In this document: in pieces, positions 24,877 to 37,521 of the stretch
Layout: every line of letters starts with the position of its first letter
How positions within the stretch are numbered: the stretch's first letter is position 1
Assembly: GCA_027625915.1 (NCBI GenBank)
Contig: JANTQA010000033.1
Location: 9,362,001 to 9,426,000, forward strand
Direction of reading: 5' to 3'
Length of the DNA: 64,000 nt
Source: Anaeramoeba flamelloides
Taxonomy: Eukaryota > Metamonada > Anaeramoebidae
Program-made: the position numbers and the translations under genes
Notes under the pieces: generated by a model
Databases searched by the model: none
Told to the model about the DNA's origin: nothing
Seen by the model: only the letters and a program-made list of their open reading frames with translations

Positions 24877-26658
24877 ATGACAAGTAAAAACCAATTCTTT
24901 TAATTTCTTTAGTCTTCGTGGTCATAAATTTTGTTCTTCTTTTTCTTTTCTTCAAAAAAACAATCATGTGCAAACTATTTAGATCTAGGGATATTGGTTC
25001 TAGAATTAAAAGAAAAAATCCGAGAACCAGAAAAATTATTAAAACGATTGGGCGAATTGAACAATTTGATGAAAAAATCCAACAGTGCAATATTAATCAA
25101 GAGCGGCGCTCTTGATTTTTTAGTCAAGATCATCCTTACTCACGAAAATGAAACACGACTAATTCAAAAGGTGTTAGGAATTTTGAACAATTGCTCGTTG
25201 AATACCAAAAATTGTAAATATTTGGGAAAAAAAACCAAAATCATCCCATTTGAAATCAAACTGATGAAAAAATATTCCCAAAGATTGCACACAAGGATCC
25301 TTTCAAGACTGCTGGGGCTTTTATGGAATTTGTCCACGGAAGATCAAAATATTCATACCTTTCACAAATATGGTGGATATGTAGTTTTGTTGGAGATCAT
25401 GAGGAAGTACAAGTTCGTTGTGGAAATCCAATTGCGGGCGCTTGGAGCATTAAACACACTGGCAACAAGTGACTTTATTTCGCCAATATTGGTGCGCGAG
25501 GGCGCGATTCGGATCACGATTGAAACATTAAAGAATTACCAGCATGAACACCAATTGATCTTGAGAGCAGTGACGGCTTTGTTTAACTTTGCAGCAAATA
25601 ACGTGAATTCTTTGATCATTGGGAAAACAATTGCACCAAAGTTAATTGCAAAAATCCTTTTTTCCTTAACTGGCACAAAAAAAGAAGAAAAAGAAAAAGA
25701 AAAAGAAAAATTAAAAGACACAAAGGCAAAAGAGACTGATCTCAAAAAGCAAAAACTACCAGAAAAAACAAACAAAGAAAAACAAAAGCAAAAGGAACAA
25801 TTAATCAATCGATGCCTAGCATTTTTTTCAAACTTGGCTGTCGTACCAGAAAATATTAGTCTAATAGCTTCGCTTGGATTAATTCCCAAACTTACAAAAC
25901 TGTGTATGAAATATAAAAACCATAAAAATATCCCACGCTCTTCATTAAACACTTTACATCATCTTTTACAAAAAAAACGAAAATTAAAGCAAAATTTTGC
26001 AAAGAACAAAGGAGTGCATTGTTTAGTCCGTTTAATGGCGCAGCCTAACCAACAACTGCCAATTATTAAGAAATGTTCTTCAATTATTTTGACTCTATCC
26101 GTCGAAGATTCTTTACAAGAGTTTTTTATTCAAACAGACATGATAACTTCAATCATCAACCTTTTGACAAATGGGAAATACGATCCAGCTATTATGAGCA
26201 ATTTTATTATTACCTTTAGTAACTTCTTTTATTTTACAAAGATGAGAAAGATTCTTTTTGCAAAGAAGGGAATCAAGGCAATGACCAAATTAATAAAAAA
26301 GAATTGGAAAAATGAAAAAATAGCTGAAAGAGCTTCTTTGTTTTTTTTAAGTATTTCTTCAGAGAAAGATGCCAGAAGGATTATTAAAAAGGAGAATTGG
26401 CTTGAATTTTCTCAAAGGTTACTTGACAGATATTCTGAAAATCCTCAAATAATAAAAAGAATAAAAGCCACAAGTTCAAAGATGAAAAATGCAAATGAAA
26501 ATGAAAATGCAAATGAAAATGAAAATGAAAACGAAAATGAAAATGAAAATGAAAAAAAAAAAAAAAAAAAGAAAAAGAAAAAGAAAAAGAAAAAGAAAAA
26601 GAAAAAGAAAATGAAAATGAAAGTGAAAATGAAACAAATTTACAAGATTAATTCATGA
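24877..26658 (+). CDS. Armadillo-repeat protein, two exons
   Basis: The main frame (from 24983) encodes tandem armadillo-type helices: GALDFLVKIIL, GILNNCSLN, LLGLLWNLSTEDQN, RALGALNTLATSD, RAVTALFNFAANN, CLAFFSNLAVVPEN and GVHCLVRLM. The recurring G-x-L-N-L/A-x pattern is characteristic of ARM repeats, a protein-interaction solenoid. A Lys/Glu insert interrupts the array near residues 234-275, and the last 55 or so residues are Asn-Glu then Lys runs. The frame lacks an ATG at its 5' end. A 7-base exon ATGACAA (24877-24883) followed by GTAAAA joins at ATTTAG (intron 24884-24982, 99 bp) in phase, giving MTNLGILVLELKE and about 560 residues. The tiny first exon is an inference. The specific ARM subfamily could not be named; cellular role unknown. 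Confidence 0.75.
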
Positions 26659-26861
26659 TCATTCATTTTTGAACCGTTTTTTGTTCTCAAATTGCAATTA
26701 TATTTTTAAGAACATTATCATTAAAGGTTTTCCAATTCTTCTTTTTTTGTAAAATAATTCTATTTTTTATTCTTTATGATAATTTATAATGAAAATAAGA
26801 TTTGAGAAATATTAATATAAATAAATAAATAATATCTGAATAATTTTGCCAAATACTTTAA

Positions 26862-26892
<31 letters not shown>

Positions 26893-29800
26893 AAATAAGG
26901 GTGAAGTAATCAAAAGATAAAAGAGGATAAAAGATGTTTACTAATGTAAGAATATTTTTATTTTAAAAAGATTATTCAAAAATTTTTGATTTTTGGTTTT
27001 TTTTGAATAATATTTGTTGAACAATAAATTGAACAAATTTTCTTTTCACTTTCGAAAATTTAGGTAAATATATTGGTATTTTTTTTTCAAAAAATAAATT
27101 AAACCTGTTATTTTATGGTTTTCCCTTTTCATATCGGGACTTTAATACATTTTTTTAAGTCAAGGTATTTTTGTTTGTTTTCTGTAACTAACCAGAGAAG
27201 GTTTTTTAAATTTATTGGTTTTTAACAAAAAAATTTGATAATTTTGACAGTTTTCAATCGATTTAATTTTTTTTTAGAATAATTTATCTATCTATCTATA
27301 TATTCATAGACTCTGAATAAAAATTTTCACTATTATTTATTAATATAGAATTAGAATCCGATTTACATATAGAAGTATTTCTTTTTGAAAGTTTATTTAT
27401 GATGAATTACTATAATTTGATGATTTAAATGTAAGACAACAAACAAAATCCTATTATAAATCTTTTAATTCTAAGTAACTTGGTTGAAGTTGGTCCCAGT
27501 GTAAAATAATTACGTATTTAAAGAAATTAAATTCCAGTAAAGGTAATTACATAAAAGTAGACGTTAAAGTTTTAGGACCCTTACTCTTCTTCAATAATTT
27601 TCCCATCAAATTAGAACTAAATCTTTGATTATTTTTCTTATTCTCTACTTTTCAATGTAAAAAAAAAATAAAAATAAAAATAAAAATTCTTTTTAAGATT
27701 AAAATAAAGTATTGTTACAACCCGAAAAGAAGTATCAATAAGTTATGATACAATAAATATAAGTAATTTCCTTTTAAAACGGGCTATTCTGGTAAAAAAT
27801 AATTTTTGAAATCGATAAAAAAAATTATTATTTTTTTATGAGTAACCAATAACAAATCAAAAACTAATCAATCTTTGATGTATAAATGATCCCCAAAAAT
27901 TTACAATAAAAAAAGTCATTTTTATAAAAAAGTCAAAGGTTGATACTCAATATCCCATTTGAATGGTTATGAATTATCATTTCGATAATAATTGTGTCGG
28001 TTTTGAAGTGTCTCTCTTGAGCGATTTTTGAGATCTGGTCGATTTTTTCTATTAATTTTTCAAAATGTGATCTATTGATTTAAAGAATTATCGAAATATA
28101 TTTATTATTTTCAAATGGAAAGTGTTAAAAAACTATAAAAATTGATTAAATTGTATTAAATTGATTAAATATCGTAGAAAACGATTTTTTTTTAAATTGA
28201 AGAAGTTTAACCATTAGGAAATAGAAAAAAGAAACAAGGAATTTTTTTAAAAAAATTTGGAATTGTTTTTGAATTTACAAAAAGTAAGATTACTATTTTT
28301 ATTTTGAATTTTTGATTTTTTCAAATTCAAAACCTGTGAAGCAGTTTTTTGTTGTTTGAAGTTTTTGTCAATGAGATCCTCTCATTTTTTTTTTTTTTTG
28401 ATATTTTTATATTGGTTAAATCTTATAAATTTTTGTTATTTCCATTTTTTTTTGTTGTTATCCTATGATTTTTTTTTGTTATTTGTATTTTGAAATATAG
28501 AATCTATGTATTTTTTTATTTTTTTGTTATTTAAATTTTTGTTAATGAGATTCTTTGAAAATATTTTTTCACTTTATATAAAATTTTTTTAAAGTGGGAT
28601 CCTTATAATACATTTTTTTTAAATCAAATTATGTATTTTTTGTCTTTAGACCCTATCAAATGATTTTTTTATGTTATTTGATTTTTTTCAACCAAAAGAA
28701 GTTCAATTCCAAAATGTATTTTTTTTTTTTTTTTTTACTGCTAGATCCTTCATTGAGTATGTGGCAAATATAATTAAGTTGCTAAACCCAAAAAAACAAC
28801 AACAAATAAAATATTACTCTCTAGACCATTCTATTTTTTAGAAGAACTATAAAATTGGAATAAAGGGAATTGAATCTATTTTATACCCAAAAAAAAAAAA
28901 AAAAAAAAATTTACACATGATTTGAGAAATCTAAGTGTTTTTAATGATAAAAGAAGTTTTATAGATTTGATTTTTTAAAAAATTCAATTTTTAAAATATA
29001 AACTGATGTTTTCTTTGAATATTTTTAAATTATTTTCAATTACCAAAAGTTTGATTCCAGATTATCATTTTTCATGGATAAACCACCCCTTGGGATAAAA
29101 AAAAATATATTGGTTGTAGCTTATCCATTAAAAATGATTTATTACTGATATTCTAATAATTAATGTGAAAAAATATACACCTCTTTTTCTTTGATTTTTT
29201 TCTTCGAAAACACCAATAAATTTGAAAGAAATAGTTTGTAATTTGTAATCCAATTTATTTGTTACTTTTTATATTATAATATTTTATTATTGGGTAAACT
29301 AAGAATCCTAATAAAAGTCTGATTTCATATGTAAAAATAAATAATCAATTGAATTTGATCCCCTTTACAATTCAAATATCTTATTAAAAAAAATACCTGA
29401 AAAGTTTTTTTAATTGTAAGATTCGTGAAAATTGTTATAAATTATTATTAATTTCTTTTCAAATCCTTTTTTTAAATATACAATTGATTTCTGAACTTTG
29501 AAATAAACCCACCTAAAGTTAATTAAAGTTGGATATCTATCGAATACTCAAGTCATGGCTTGATAACCTAAGTAGATCTATTTTTCAAAAAAAAAAATCG
29601 ATTTTTTATACAGGTTTATGAAAGTTTGGATAAAGAAAATGATAAATTTTGTATTCTTGTTTTTTGATTAAAAAAATTGTGTTTTGAACAAGTGTAATTT
29701 AATTAACCAACATTCAAATAAGTGTGTAAGTTATCATTTTAATAATTTGGTTCTTAAATAAAAGACATTATCAGTAATAACAAAACAATTTAACTAATAT

Positions 29801-30444
29801 TAACAAATGAAAAATCTAGTAATATATTATTTTCATATCAGGTATTTGTGTCAAGACTAAAGCAGTAATCTTTTTTTTCAGAACCATTTGTTTAATTTTT
29901 ATATAAAGACCTTTTATATTTTTTACATGAAGATTTTTAATAATAAACTCTTTTTGTGAATATACAAGCGAACAAATTATTGACTTTTATGCATACTTAA
30001 AAATAATTTTTTCATTCAAGTATTTTTTTCTTTTAAAGACTTTGTAAAGCTTTACCTTCATTAACAAAAAAAGAGTCATAACAAAAATACTAATTTTTTT
30101 ACCAGATCAACCATTGATAAACACAAAACTTTTTACATCTTTAATTTTTAATCAACAAATCTTTCGTCTTGAATTAAGTTGAAGAAGCAATAATGATTTT
30201 CTTGAGAAAATATTTTATTTAATTCTAAAAACCCACAAAGAATTGTGTCAAACACGAGAACTAAATCTCAACTTGATTGATTCTTTTTCAACATCAATAA
30301 ATTTAAATTATTTTCGATCAATTCCATTTTTTTCACACAAAGTTTTTTCCTTTAATTTTTCTTTTTAGTTTTTTTCTAGTTCCTATAAATTAACAAGAAA
30401 ATTTCAGAAACAAAGCACCTTCAATTATAACAGTTGGTTTTCAA
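26659..30444. other. 3.8-kb gene-free stretch
   Basis: No coding frame of interest on either strand. It is rich in T and A homopolymers, especially 28380-28740, and includes an (ATT)n run at 26866-26891. Orphan exons could be hidden, as found elsewhere here, but none was recognised. Confidence 0.45.
26866..26891. repeat. (ATT)n microsatellite
   Basis: About eight ATT units some 210 bases after the ARM gene stop. Confidence 0.85.
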
Positions 30445-32331
30445 ATGAAATTTTTTATCAACCCTGGGAAATCACTTGGTCCCTTTAAACTTGGTAATTT
30501 AATATTTCGACTAACTTTCATCCTTTTTTTTTAACAAATAAAAAAAAAAAAAAAAAGGATTAGCTGATCACCTTTTTCGTTTATTTTTATGAATTTTTTA
30601 AATTACAAACATAAATCTTACATAAATCTCAATTTAACTCAACAAACAAATAAACAATTCTATAATTTAATAAATGGGCACTCAATATAGGACGCACATT
30701 ATCGACAATTCTCTCTTTAGCACAAAAATATTATTCGATTGTTGGGAATTGTGAACTAATTTATGATCAACAAGATCCCTTACTACGGCCAATGGTTTTG
30801 TGGTTTCGGAAACTAGGAGTTAAATTGCATTTTTGTTCCAAATTTCAAAGGTTGATCGTAATTGAATTTAATTTTGATTTTGTTACATACCACTTTGAAA
30901 AATCGATCCTTGCAAAGAATGGAAGATCACCACGACTAGATCATATCTTGAGGATAATTGGGCCATCTTATCCTGGAAATTTCAATGATCAGTACAAATA
31001 TTATTTGCACCATTACCAAGGGTTGACTTTTTCTTTCCCGATTGCCAAGCATTTACGAAAAAAGGTTGATCCGAAGAAAGACATTTCCGATCTTTTCCCT
31101 GACAAGGCGCAGTTGGTTGCAAAGTGCGGGTTTGTTTACCATGGCGAAAGTTTTCATCAAATCGATATTTTGCCTTTTAATTTTGAAACTTATTATGGAG
31201 AGGAGGTTTTTGTGGTTCCTCAAAAGGGCTTATTTTTTCAAAAAAGAGATAAATACATTTTATTTCAACACTCCATTCAGGACATCCTTTTAGTATTGGG
31301 GAAACCTGAAAGGGTTTATTTAAAAACCACTAATGGTCAAAAAAAAATGTTAAATCATAACGAAATTGAAAAAGAAGCAAAAGATACAAAAATCAAGGTA
31401 ACAAATAACAAAAATGACAAAAACAAAAAAAAGACACTACCAACTAAAACTAAAACAAAAACAGAGACAGGTGTGGGTAATACAACAACAAATGAAATTG
31501 AAATAAATTTTAATGATAACTCTTTAAGAAATCTTCCAAAGGTTGGTAAATTCACAGACTATATTTGGAACTATTTCCAATATGGGCTCGATATTATTAT
31601 TAATGGCAAAACTCACCAGATTAAAAAATTTGTTTTGCATACAAATTTCCCCAATTCAATAGATTTTAATATTTACCAACGCTGTAATTATAGAATTCAA
31701 AAAAGAAATTTAAAAACTAACAAATTGTTATACATCGACCCGTTTATGAAATTGGGTCTAATCAATAAAATAATTGGCAAGCCTACCAGATCACTACTTC
31801 ACGCCCGTAATTTTTTCCCTTCAGAATTTGATAAAACAGATTTTTATGGTTTCTTAAGCACCAATATCATTGTAGAAATTTTCACTAATACAAAGTATGT
31901 TTCTACTGTTGTCGTTTTTAACCCCAAAGTCATTCAAAGTAATCAAACAGAAAAAAAAAAAAAAAAACAGCCAATTTCTTTAAATAAAAAAAAGAGAAAC
32001 AAAGAGAAAAAAAATGAAGACGGAGATAACACGAATGTGAAGAATGTAAGGGTTAAAAGAAAGAAATTAGTTAGTAGGGACGAAATAAAACAGGAAATAA
32101 TAAAAAATGAGAATCTTAATTTTATAATTGCATCTTCAACTTCAACTTCGAGGTTTACCCATAATAAAATAAGCAAAAATATAGATAATAATAAAAAAAA
32201 AAAAAATAATCATTCTTTAGGTATTGATAAAAAAAAGAAATTAAAAAAGTTAAATAAATATTCATCCTCGGATTCAAATTCGGGATCTGATTCAAAATCT
32301 GGTTCTACTTCAAATTCTGTTTTAGGTTCTG

Positions 32332-32410
<79 letters not shown>

Positions 32411-33542
32411 TTCCGGTTCCTATTCTGAAGAAGAAACTAAATCAAAGAAAATAAATTTATATAAAAAAAATGGATTTCAAAATCAAAAATTTCTTTTCAA
32501 TAAAAATAAACAAAATAATTTGAAAAATTCAATTACAGGCCAATTACACGAAAAAAAATTAAAAGAAAATGATTCTTATTTGCCATCAAATCAAATGAAT
32601 TCTAATCAATTTTCTAAATTGCCAACAACGATAGCAAATAGACATCAATTAAAACAAAAAATAGAAGATAAAAAAAATGATGAAAGTAGTGATGAAAGTA
32701 GTACAGAATCTGAATCTGGCGAAGATAGTAAAAAAGGGAAAGAAAGTGAAGAAAGTGAAAAGGGGAAAGAAAGCAAAGAAAGCGAAGAAAGTGAAGGAAG
32801 TGAAGAAAGTGAAGAAAGTGAAGAAAGTGAAGAAAGCGATAATCAAATAATAAATAAAAATAACTTTTCAAAAATAAATCTACTAAAATTAAAGAATTCA
32901 AAAATAAAATCTTTTAAAAATGATCAGCAGAATGTTAAAAAAAGGAATAATTTAAAAAATTCTACAAAAAATGATTCAAATCTCAATTGGGGGACTGGTA
33001 ATAAACTTGATGAGAAACAAGTAACATTACCAACGAGTACAATGCAAAAATTGGATATCCCCACAATACAGTCTTTTAAAAAATTAACAAAAAATAAGAA
33101 TCTGAAAAATGATGAAGAATTATTTAATGATAATTCAAAAAAACAAAAATTCAATTTTAATTTTGATCAAGCAAAAATTGGCTTGCATAACAACAAAGAT
33201 TCAAATTTTATAAAATCTTTAAAATTTAAAAACATGAATCAAAATTTTCAATTTGAAGATAGTGGTGGCAGTGATGATAGTGATGATAGTGATAATAGTG
33301 ATAATAGTGATAATAGTGATGATGATTCTGGTAAAAATAAAAATTTGAATGAAAAAAAAAATAATAAAAATAAAAATACTACTAATAAATATAAAAATAA
33401 AAATGATGAAAGTTCAGATGAATCTAATAGTGGTGATAATTATGACAGTGATGAAAGTGGCGATAGTAGTACTAGTGAATCTTACAATGATAAGTCTTCA
33501 AATTCTGATGAAGGCTCATTTTTAAGTTCAAGTGAAAATTAA
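30445..33542 (+). CDS. phaf1: PHAF1/UPF0183 (C16orf70-like) protein with long Ser-rich tail, two exons
   Basis: PHAF1 family proteins bind phosphoinositides with BCAS3 at autophagosome or phagosome assembly sites. Exon 1 (30445-30493) gives [17 protein letters not shown], matching the family's VPERSLG...FTLG start. After a 197-bp intron (GTAATT...ATATAG, 30494-30690) exon 2 continues in phase with [22 protein letters not shown] and LGVKLHF. Further family blocks are [49 protein letters not shown] and [10 protein letters not shown]. The conserved domain ends near residue 430 and is split by a Lys/Thr-rich linker near 235-280. Known relatives are about 400-420 residues; this one is 966. The extra half is disordered: Lys-rich segments, a Gly-Ser run, Glu-Ser repeats, and Asp-Ser clusters that look like casein-kinase substrates. 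Gene identity is firm; the function of the tail is unknown. Confidence 0.9.
32331..32410 (+). repeat. (GGCTCT)n hexanucleotide repeat encoding Gly-Ser
   Basis: About 13 near-perfect GGCTCT units lie inside the PHAF1 tail. It is two-thirds G+C in an AT-rich genome, and uniform at nucleotide level, which points to recent replication-slippage expansion rather than protein-level selection alone. Confidence 0.9.
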
Positions 33543-34779
33543 CAAAATTTAATTTTATATTTTCAAATTTTGTTCTAAAAATAAAAATACTTTTAAAAAA
33601 ATTAAATAGATTATATTCTTTAAGGTAACTGTTTTTTTTTATATAAATAAAAGGTTTTTACAATTGGAAATTTGTAAAAAAAAAACATTTTTTTCTATAA
33701 TAAACTAATATTAAAAAAGCGGGGGTTAAAAAAACTTTCGTATTTAATATCAAGTGGCCAATAATAAGATTTATTTGTTCATTATATATCTGGGATGATA
33801 AATATTTGTGAATAATCTCAATAAATATTATTTGCTCCCTATTTAAATATAAAAGTAAACTGCAAAAAATAGGAAAAATCAAAATTAATGTGATCAAATT
33901 TTGAAATGACAATATCATTTTTTGTGTTTATTAGTAATCAATTGAAAATTCTCGATAATGTGGATTTAATATCAACATTCAAATCCAAAATTTTTCACCA
34001 TTATAAGTTAAATTGTTCATACCCAGATTGACATCCATAAAAAATATTAAAATTGAAAGGTAAATTTTCATTTTAAATTTCGACTTGTATGATCATCAAT
34101 CATTTTGAAAAAAAGTAATTAATATTTCCTTCAAATTAAAAAGAAATTTTTTTTCTAATCAGGATTTTTCCATTTGTTCTTCCCAATTTATTCCAAATAA
34201 TTGTTTAATAAAAGATTTTTTAAGTTTAAAAACACTTGACTGGTAGAAATATAAACCATTTTTCCAAAATTTTGACTCACTTTATAATGTTGATTGTGTT
34301 GTTTTGAAGGCTTTATACTTATTCTTATCAAAAAAATATCTTCAAATTTAGGGATCAGAATCATTTTTTTCAATTTTGCAAATCAAATTTTTGTTTTTCG
34401 TTTGTTTTTCTTTTTTTTTTATTTTAAAAAATTTTTCTTTTCTTTTTTTTTTTTTTTTAATCCTTATTTTTTACAAAAGGTCATGTTAATAAAAAGATCT
34501 TGGAAAAGATAAATAATCATTAAGAAAATTTAGACCATGTAATGTCTTTTAAAATTAATTTAATTATTAGTAAAAAATCTTCTTGTTGTTAACTTTTTTT
34601 CAGTGAAAGTTCAAAAATAAAAAATCGGTAATGCTCATTTCAAAAATTGTTACTCACTTTTTTTGAGTTTTTGATTTTATTTTTTTTTAATTTTTAAAAT
34701 ATCAGGTTTTTATATATTTTGAATGATTTAAAAGTGAATACAAATCAGATTTAATTATTTGTTGTTCTTGAATATAAAA

Positions 34780-34781
<2 letters not shown>

Positions 34782-34821
<40 letters not shown>
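34782..34821. repeat. (AT)n microsatellite
   Basis: About 20 uninterrupted AT units. Confidence 0.9.
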
Positions 34822-34823
<2 letters not shown>

Positions 34824-35061
34824 ATTAATTGTTTCAAGTAAGTCACAATTTTGAAATGGACTTATCTTAAAAAAAATACTGTAAATATTGATTCATCGAG
34901 TATTAATATTTTTCTCTATTTTAATTGGTATTTAAGGAACAAACCCACTAACTAAGAGGATTGTTTATCTAATTTTTTTTTTTTTAAAAAAAAAAAATAT
35001 TATTTGGAAAATACATTATTGCTAAGATAAAACTTTTAAATAACCCATTTTCTTTTGAATA

Positions 35062-35189
35062 GTAATTAAGTTAATTCTTGGAAATGTATAAAATATTTTT
35101 GGTTTTATTTTGAAAATTCTTGATTTTGAAAGAAAGTTTTTTTAGTATATTATTGTTTTTAATGATTCGTATTTCAATATAAATCTCAG
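35062..35189 (+). repeat. Short dispersed repeat, copy 2
   Basis: Counterpart of 23108-23232; both start AATTAAGTTAATTCTTG and end AATCTCAG. Confidence 0.5.
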
Positions 35190-36487
35190 CAAATAAAACT
35201 AATATGGTATAGGTGATTCAATAAATGAATATTCGGCAGAAGCTTAACTACAGTTTATCGATTAAATTGAGATCTAGTATGAAAAAACTTTTTTTCTTTA
35301 ATGTTTTGAAAAACTTCTTTTCTCGTTTTCAAAAAAAAAAAAATGCAAAAAAATTTTTAAATTTGAAACTTTTTTTTAACAAATTGTTTGGTCATATTCA
35401 CAAGAATCCTTATGACAATTTAAATAATTTTTTACAGAATAAAAATGATTTTGAATTTTGAGGATAAAATTAACTAATTCCCAAATATCTTCAAGAAAAT
35501 ATAATTTTGAAGAATCGAATTTTATCTTAATACCAAAAACAAAATTTCTTGGTAAAATTTTAACATGACTTTAAAACTTTGATTATTATAACTATATATG
35601 TAAAAAAAAAACTCTATTTCAAAATCATTGGCCCATTAAAAATCACATTTTGAAGAAAAATTTTTTTAATAATTGAAGTTATCTATTATAATATAAATAT
35701 TTCAATTTTAATATTCAGTTCTATACTCAAGAGATAGTTATTTTTCCGCTAAAAATAAACTGAAAATAAAATAAAAAAAAGGAAAAATAATTCGGACATT
35801 TATTTTTGTATAGGCATTACATAAAAAATAGAAATTTTAAATTATTAATAAAACCTGTTTATCAATTCTCCTTCCTTTTGAATAACTAAATCTAATCTCT
35901 TTTTCATATTTGAAACCAAATTTTTTCATTAATTAATCTATTACTTCTTTCCAAATTTTCATTTTCATTTTACATTTTAACAAAACACTTTCGAAAAAAT
36001 AAAAAAGAGAAAAAATGATTTATTTGCAACCTTTTCGTTGTGAGGGGAAAACTTCAAAACGATACAAATAGAATTCAATTTTCAAATCTAAAATGGGCCA
36101 TTTATTATGAAAAATAGTTTACAATTATTTTTTAGTCGGTTGAAAATATCAATTTTTGGGTTAACCAAAAGTTTTATCTCATAAAAGAAAAAAAATCTTT
36201 ATATTAATATTACTGGTAAAAAAGACTTGTTATAGTATAATAATGATCAAAATTACAATAAACGTGGTAAATTCTTGTTATAATGTGAGATATAAAATAA
36301 ATTTAATAGTTTTCTTTTTCAGAAAAAATGGAAAAAAAAAATGGATCTTGATAAACTAATTTTCTTTTATGGCTTTCTCAGTCGATCAAAATTTTTTGAC
36401 ACTTAAAATATACAAAATTTGTTAGTAGAGAATATCACCAATAACATATTTTAAAATTTTGACATGTTGTAGAAGAAGAATGGACCT

Positions 36488-36950
36488 TACTGTCTTCAAA
36501 ATAAAGGGTGCAGAAAATTTAATACATGTTACCAAATAAAAAGCCTGTTTTTTTTTGTTATAGAAGGCCTATACATTAACCAATCCCAGAAACTGAACAA
36601 TAAACCATAAAAAATATGGTATAGTTTTGTTAAGGTTTTATTATTAAAAAAGAAATTCAAAAAATGAAGGATCAAATTCGAAAATTTATCTCAAAAAATA
36701 GAGTTAATTTTAAGAAAATTTTGAACAATCAAAAATTCTAATAAATTCAAAAAAATTGGGAATATTATGGAAAATTTTCAACTATTTGCATTAATAATTT
36801 AAATTTTTACACAAAATAACCAGACCTTTACTTACAAAATTGATTTGAATTTATTATACTATTTGGTAGTAGATTGAATGTTACCTTGGTACAAGAAGCA
36901 AAAAAAGCACGGATAATATTTTAAAACATGGATTATAGTCTTTTTGCACA
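36488..36950 (+). repeat. 465-bp repeat, unit 1
   Basis: Starts CTGTCTTCAAAATAAAGGG after TA and ends near GGATTATAGTC. Unit 2 at 37022-37490 matches along its length: shared blocks GTGCAGAAAATTTAATA, ATGAAGGATCAA, TTGGGAATAT and GATTATAGTC. The left end resembles the CTGTT-type MITE terminus, so a Tc1-like non-autonomous element is possible. Confidence 0.65.
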
Positions 36951-37021
36951 CATTATTTTGATCACTGTAAAGTCTGATAAACAAAATCTATTAAAGTCAA
37001 CATGAGTTTTTGAAAAAACTA

Positions 37022-37490
37022 TACTGTTGTTAAAATAAAGTGTGCAGAAAATTTAATACTTGTTTCAAAATAAAAAGTCTGTTTTTTTGGTATTGAAAAC
37101 CTATACACTAATCAACCAATCAAAGTAACCAACAATAAACTCTAATTTAAATACGAAATTGGTCTCTTAAAGTTCTAATATTCAAATAGATATGATAAAA
37201 ATGAAGGATCAACTTGCCAACTTTATCTCAAAAAGTCGATCAAAATTTTTTTGAAAAATTTTGATCAATCAAATAATTCAAAAAAATCTCAAAAAAAATT
37301 GGGAATATCATAAAAAATTTTAAACAAATTACATTCCTAATTTAAAATATACTTAAAATATTCAGACTTTTACCTTCAAAATTGATTTGGAATTAGGTCA
37401 TACTGTTTGGTGGTAAATTGGATGTTGTCTTGGAACAAGAAGAAAAAAAAGCAAGTATTTTATTTTGGAACACAGATTATAGTCGTTCTG
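37022..37490 (+). repeat. 465-bp repeat, unit 2
   Basis: Direct copy of unit 1, about 70 bp downstream of it, diverged by substitutions and small indels. It ends 31 bp before the 1.2-kb TTAA element at 37522. Confidence 0.65.
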
Positions 37491-37521
37491 TACTGGATTT
37501 TTTGATAACTGGAGTGGTTAA

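Larger units (their letters stand above)
33543..36487. other. 2.9-kb gene-free stretch
   Basis: Low-complexity AT-rich sequence with only chance frames. Contains a (TA)n run (34782-34821) and the dispersed repeat at 35062-35189. Confidence 0.45.
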
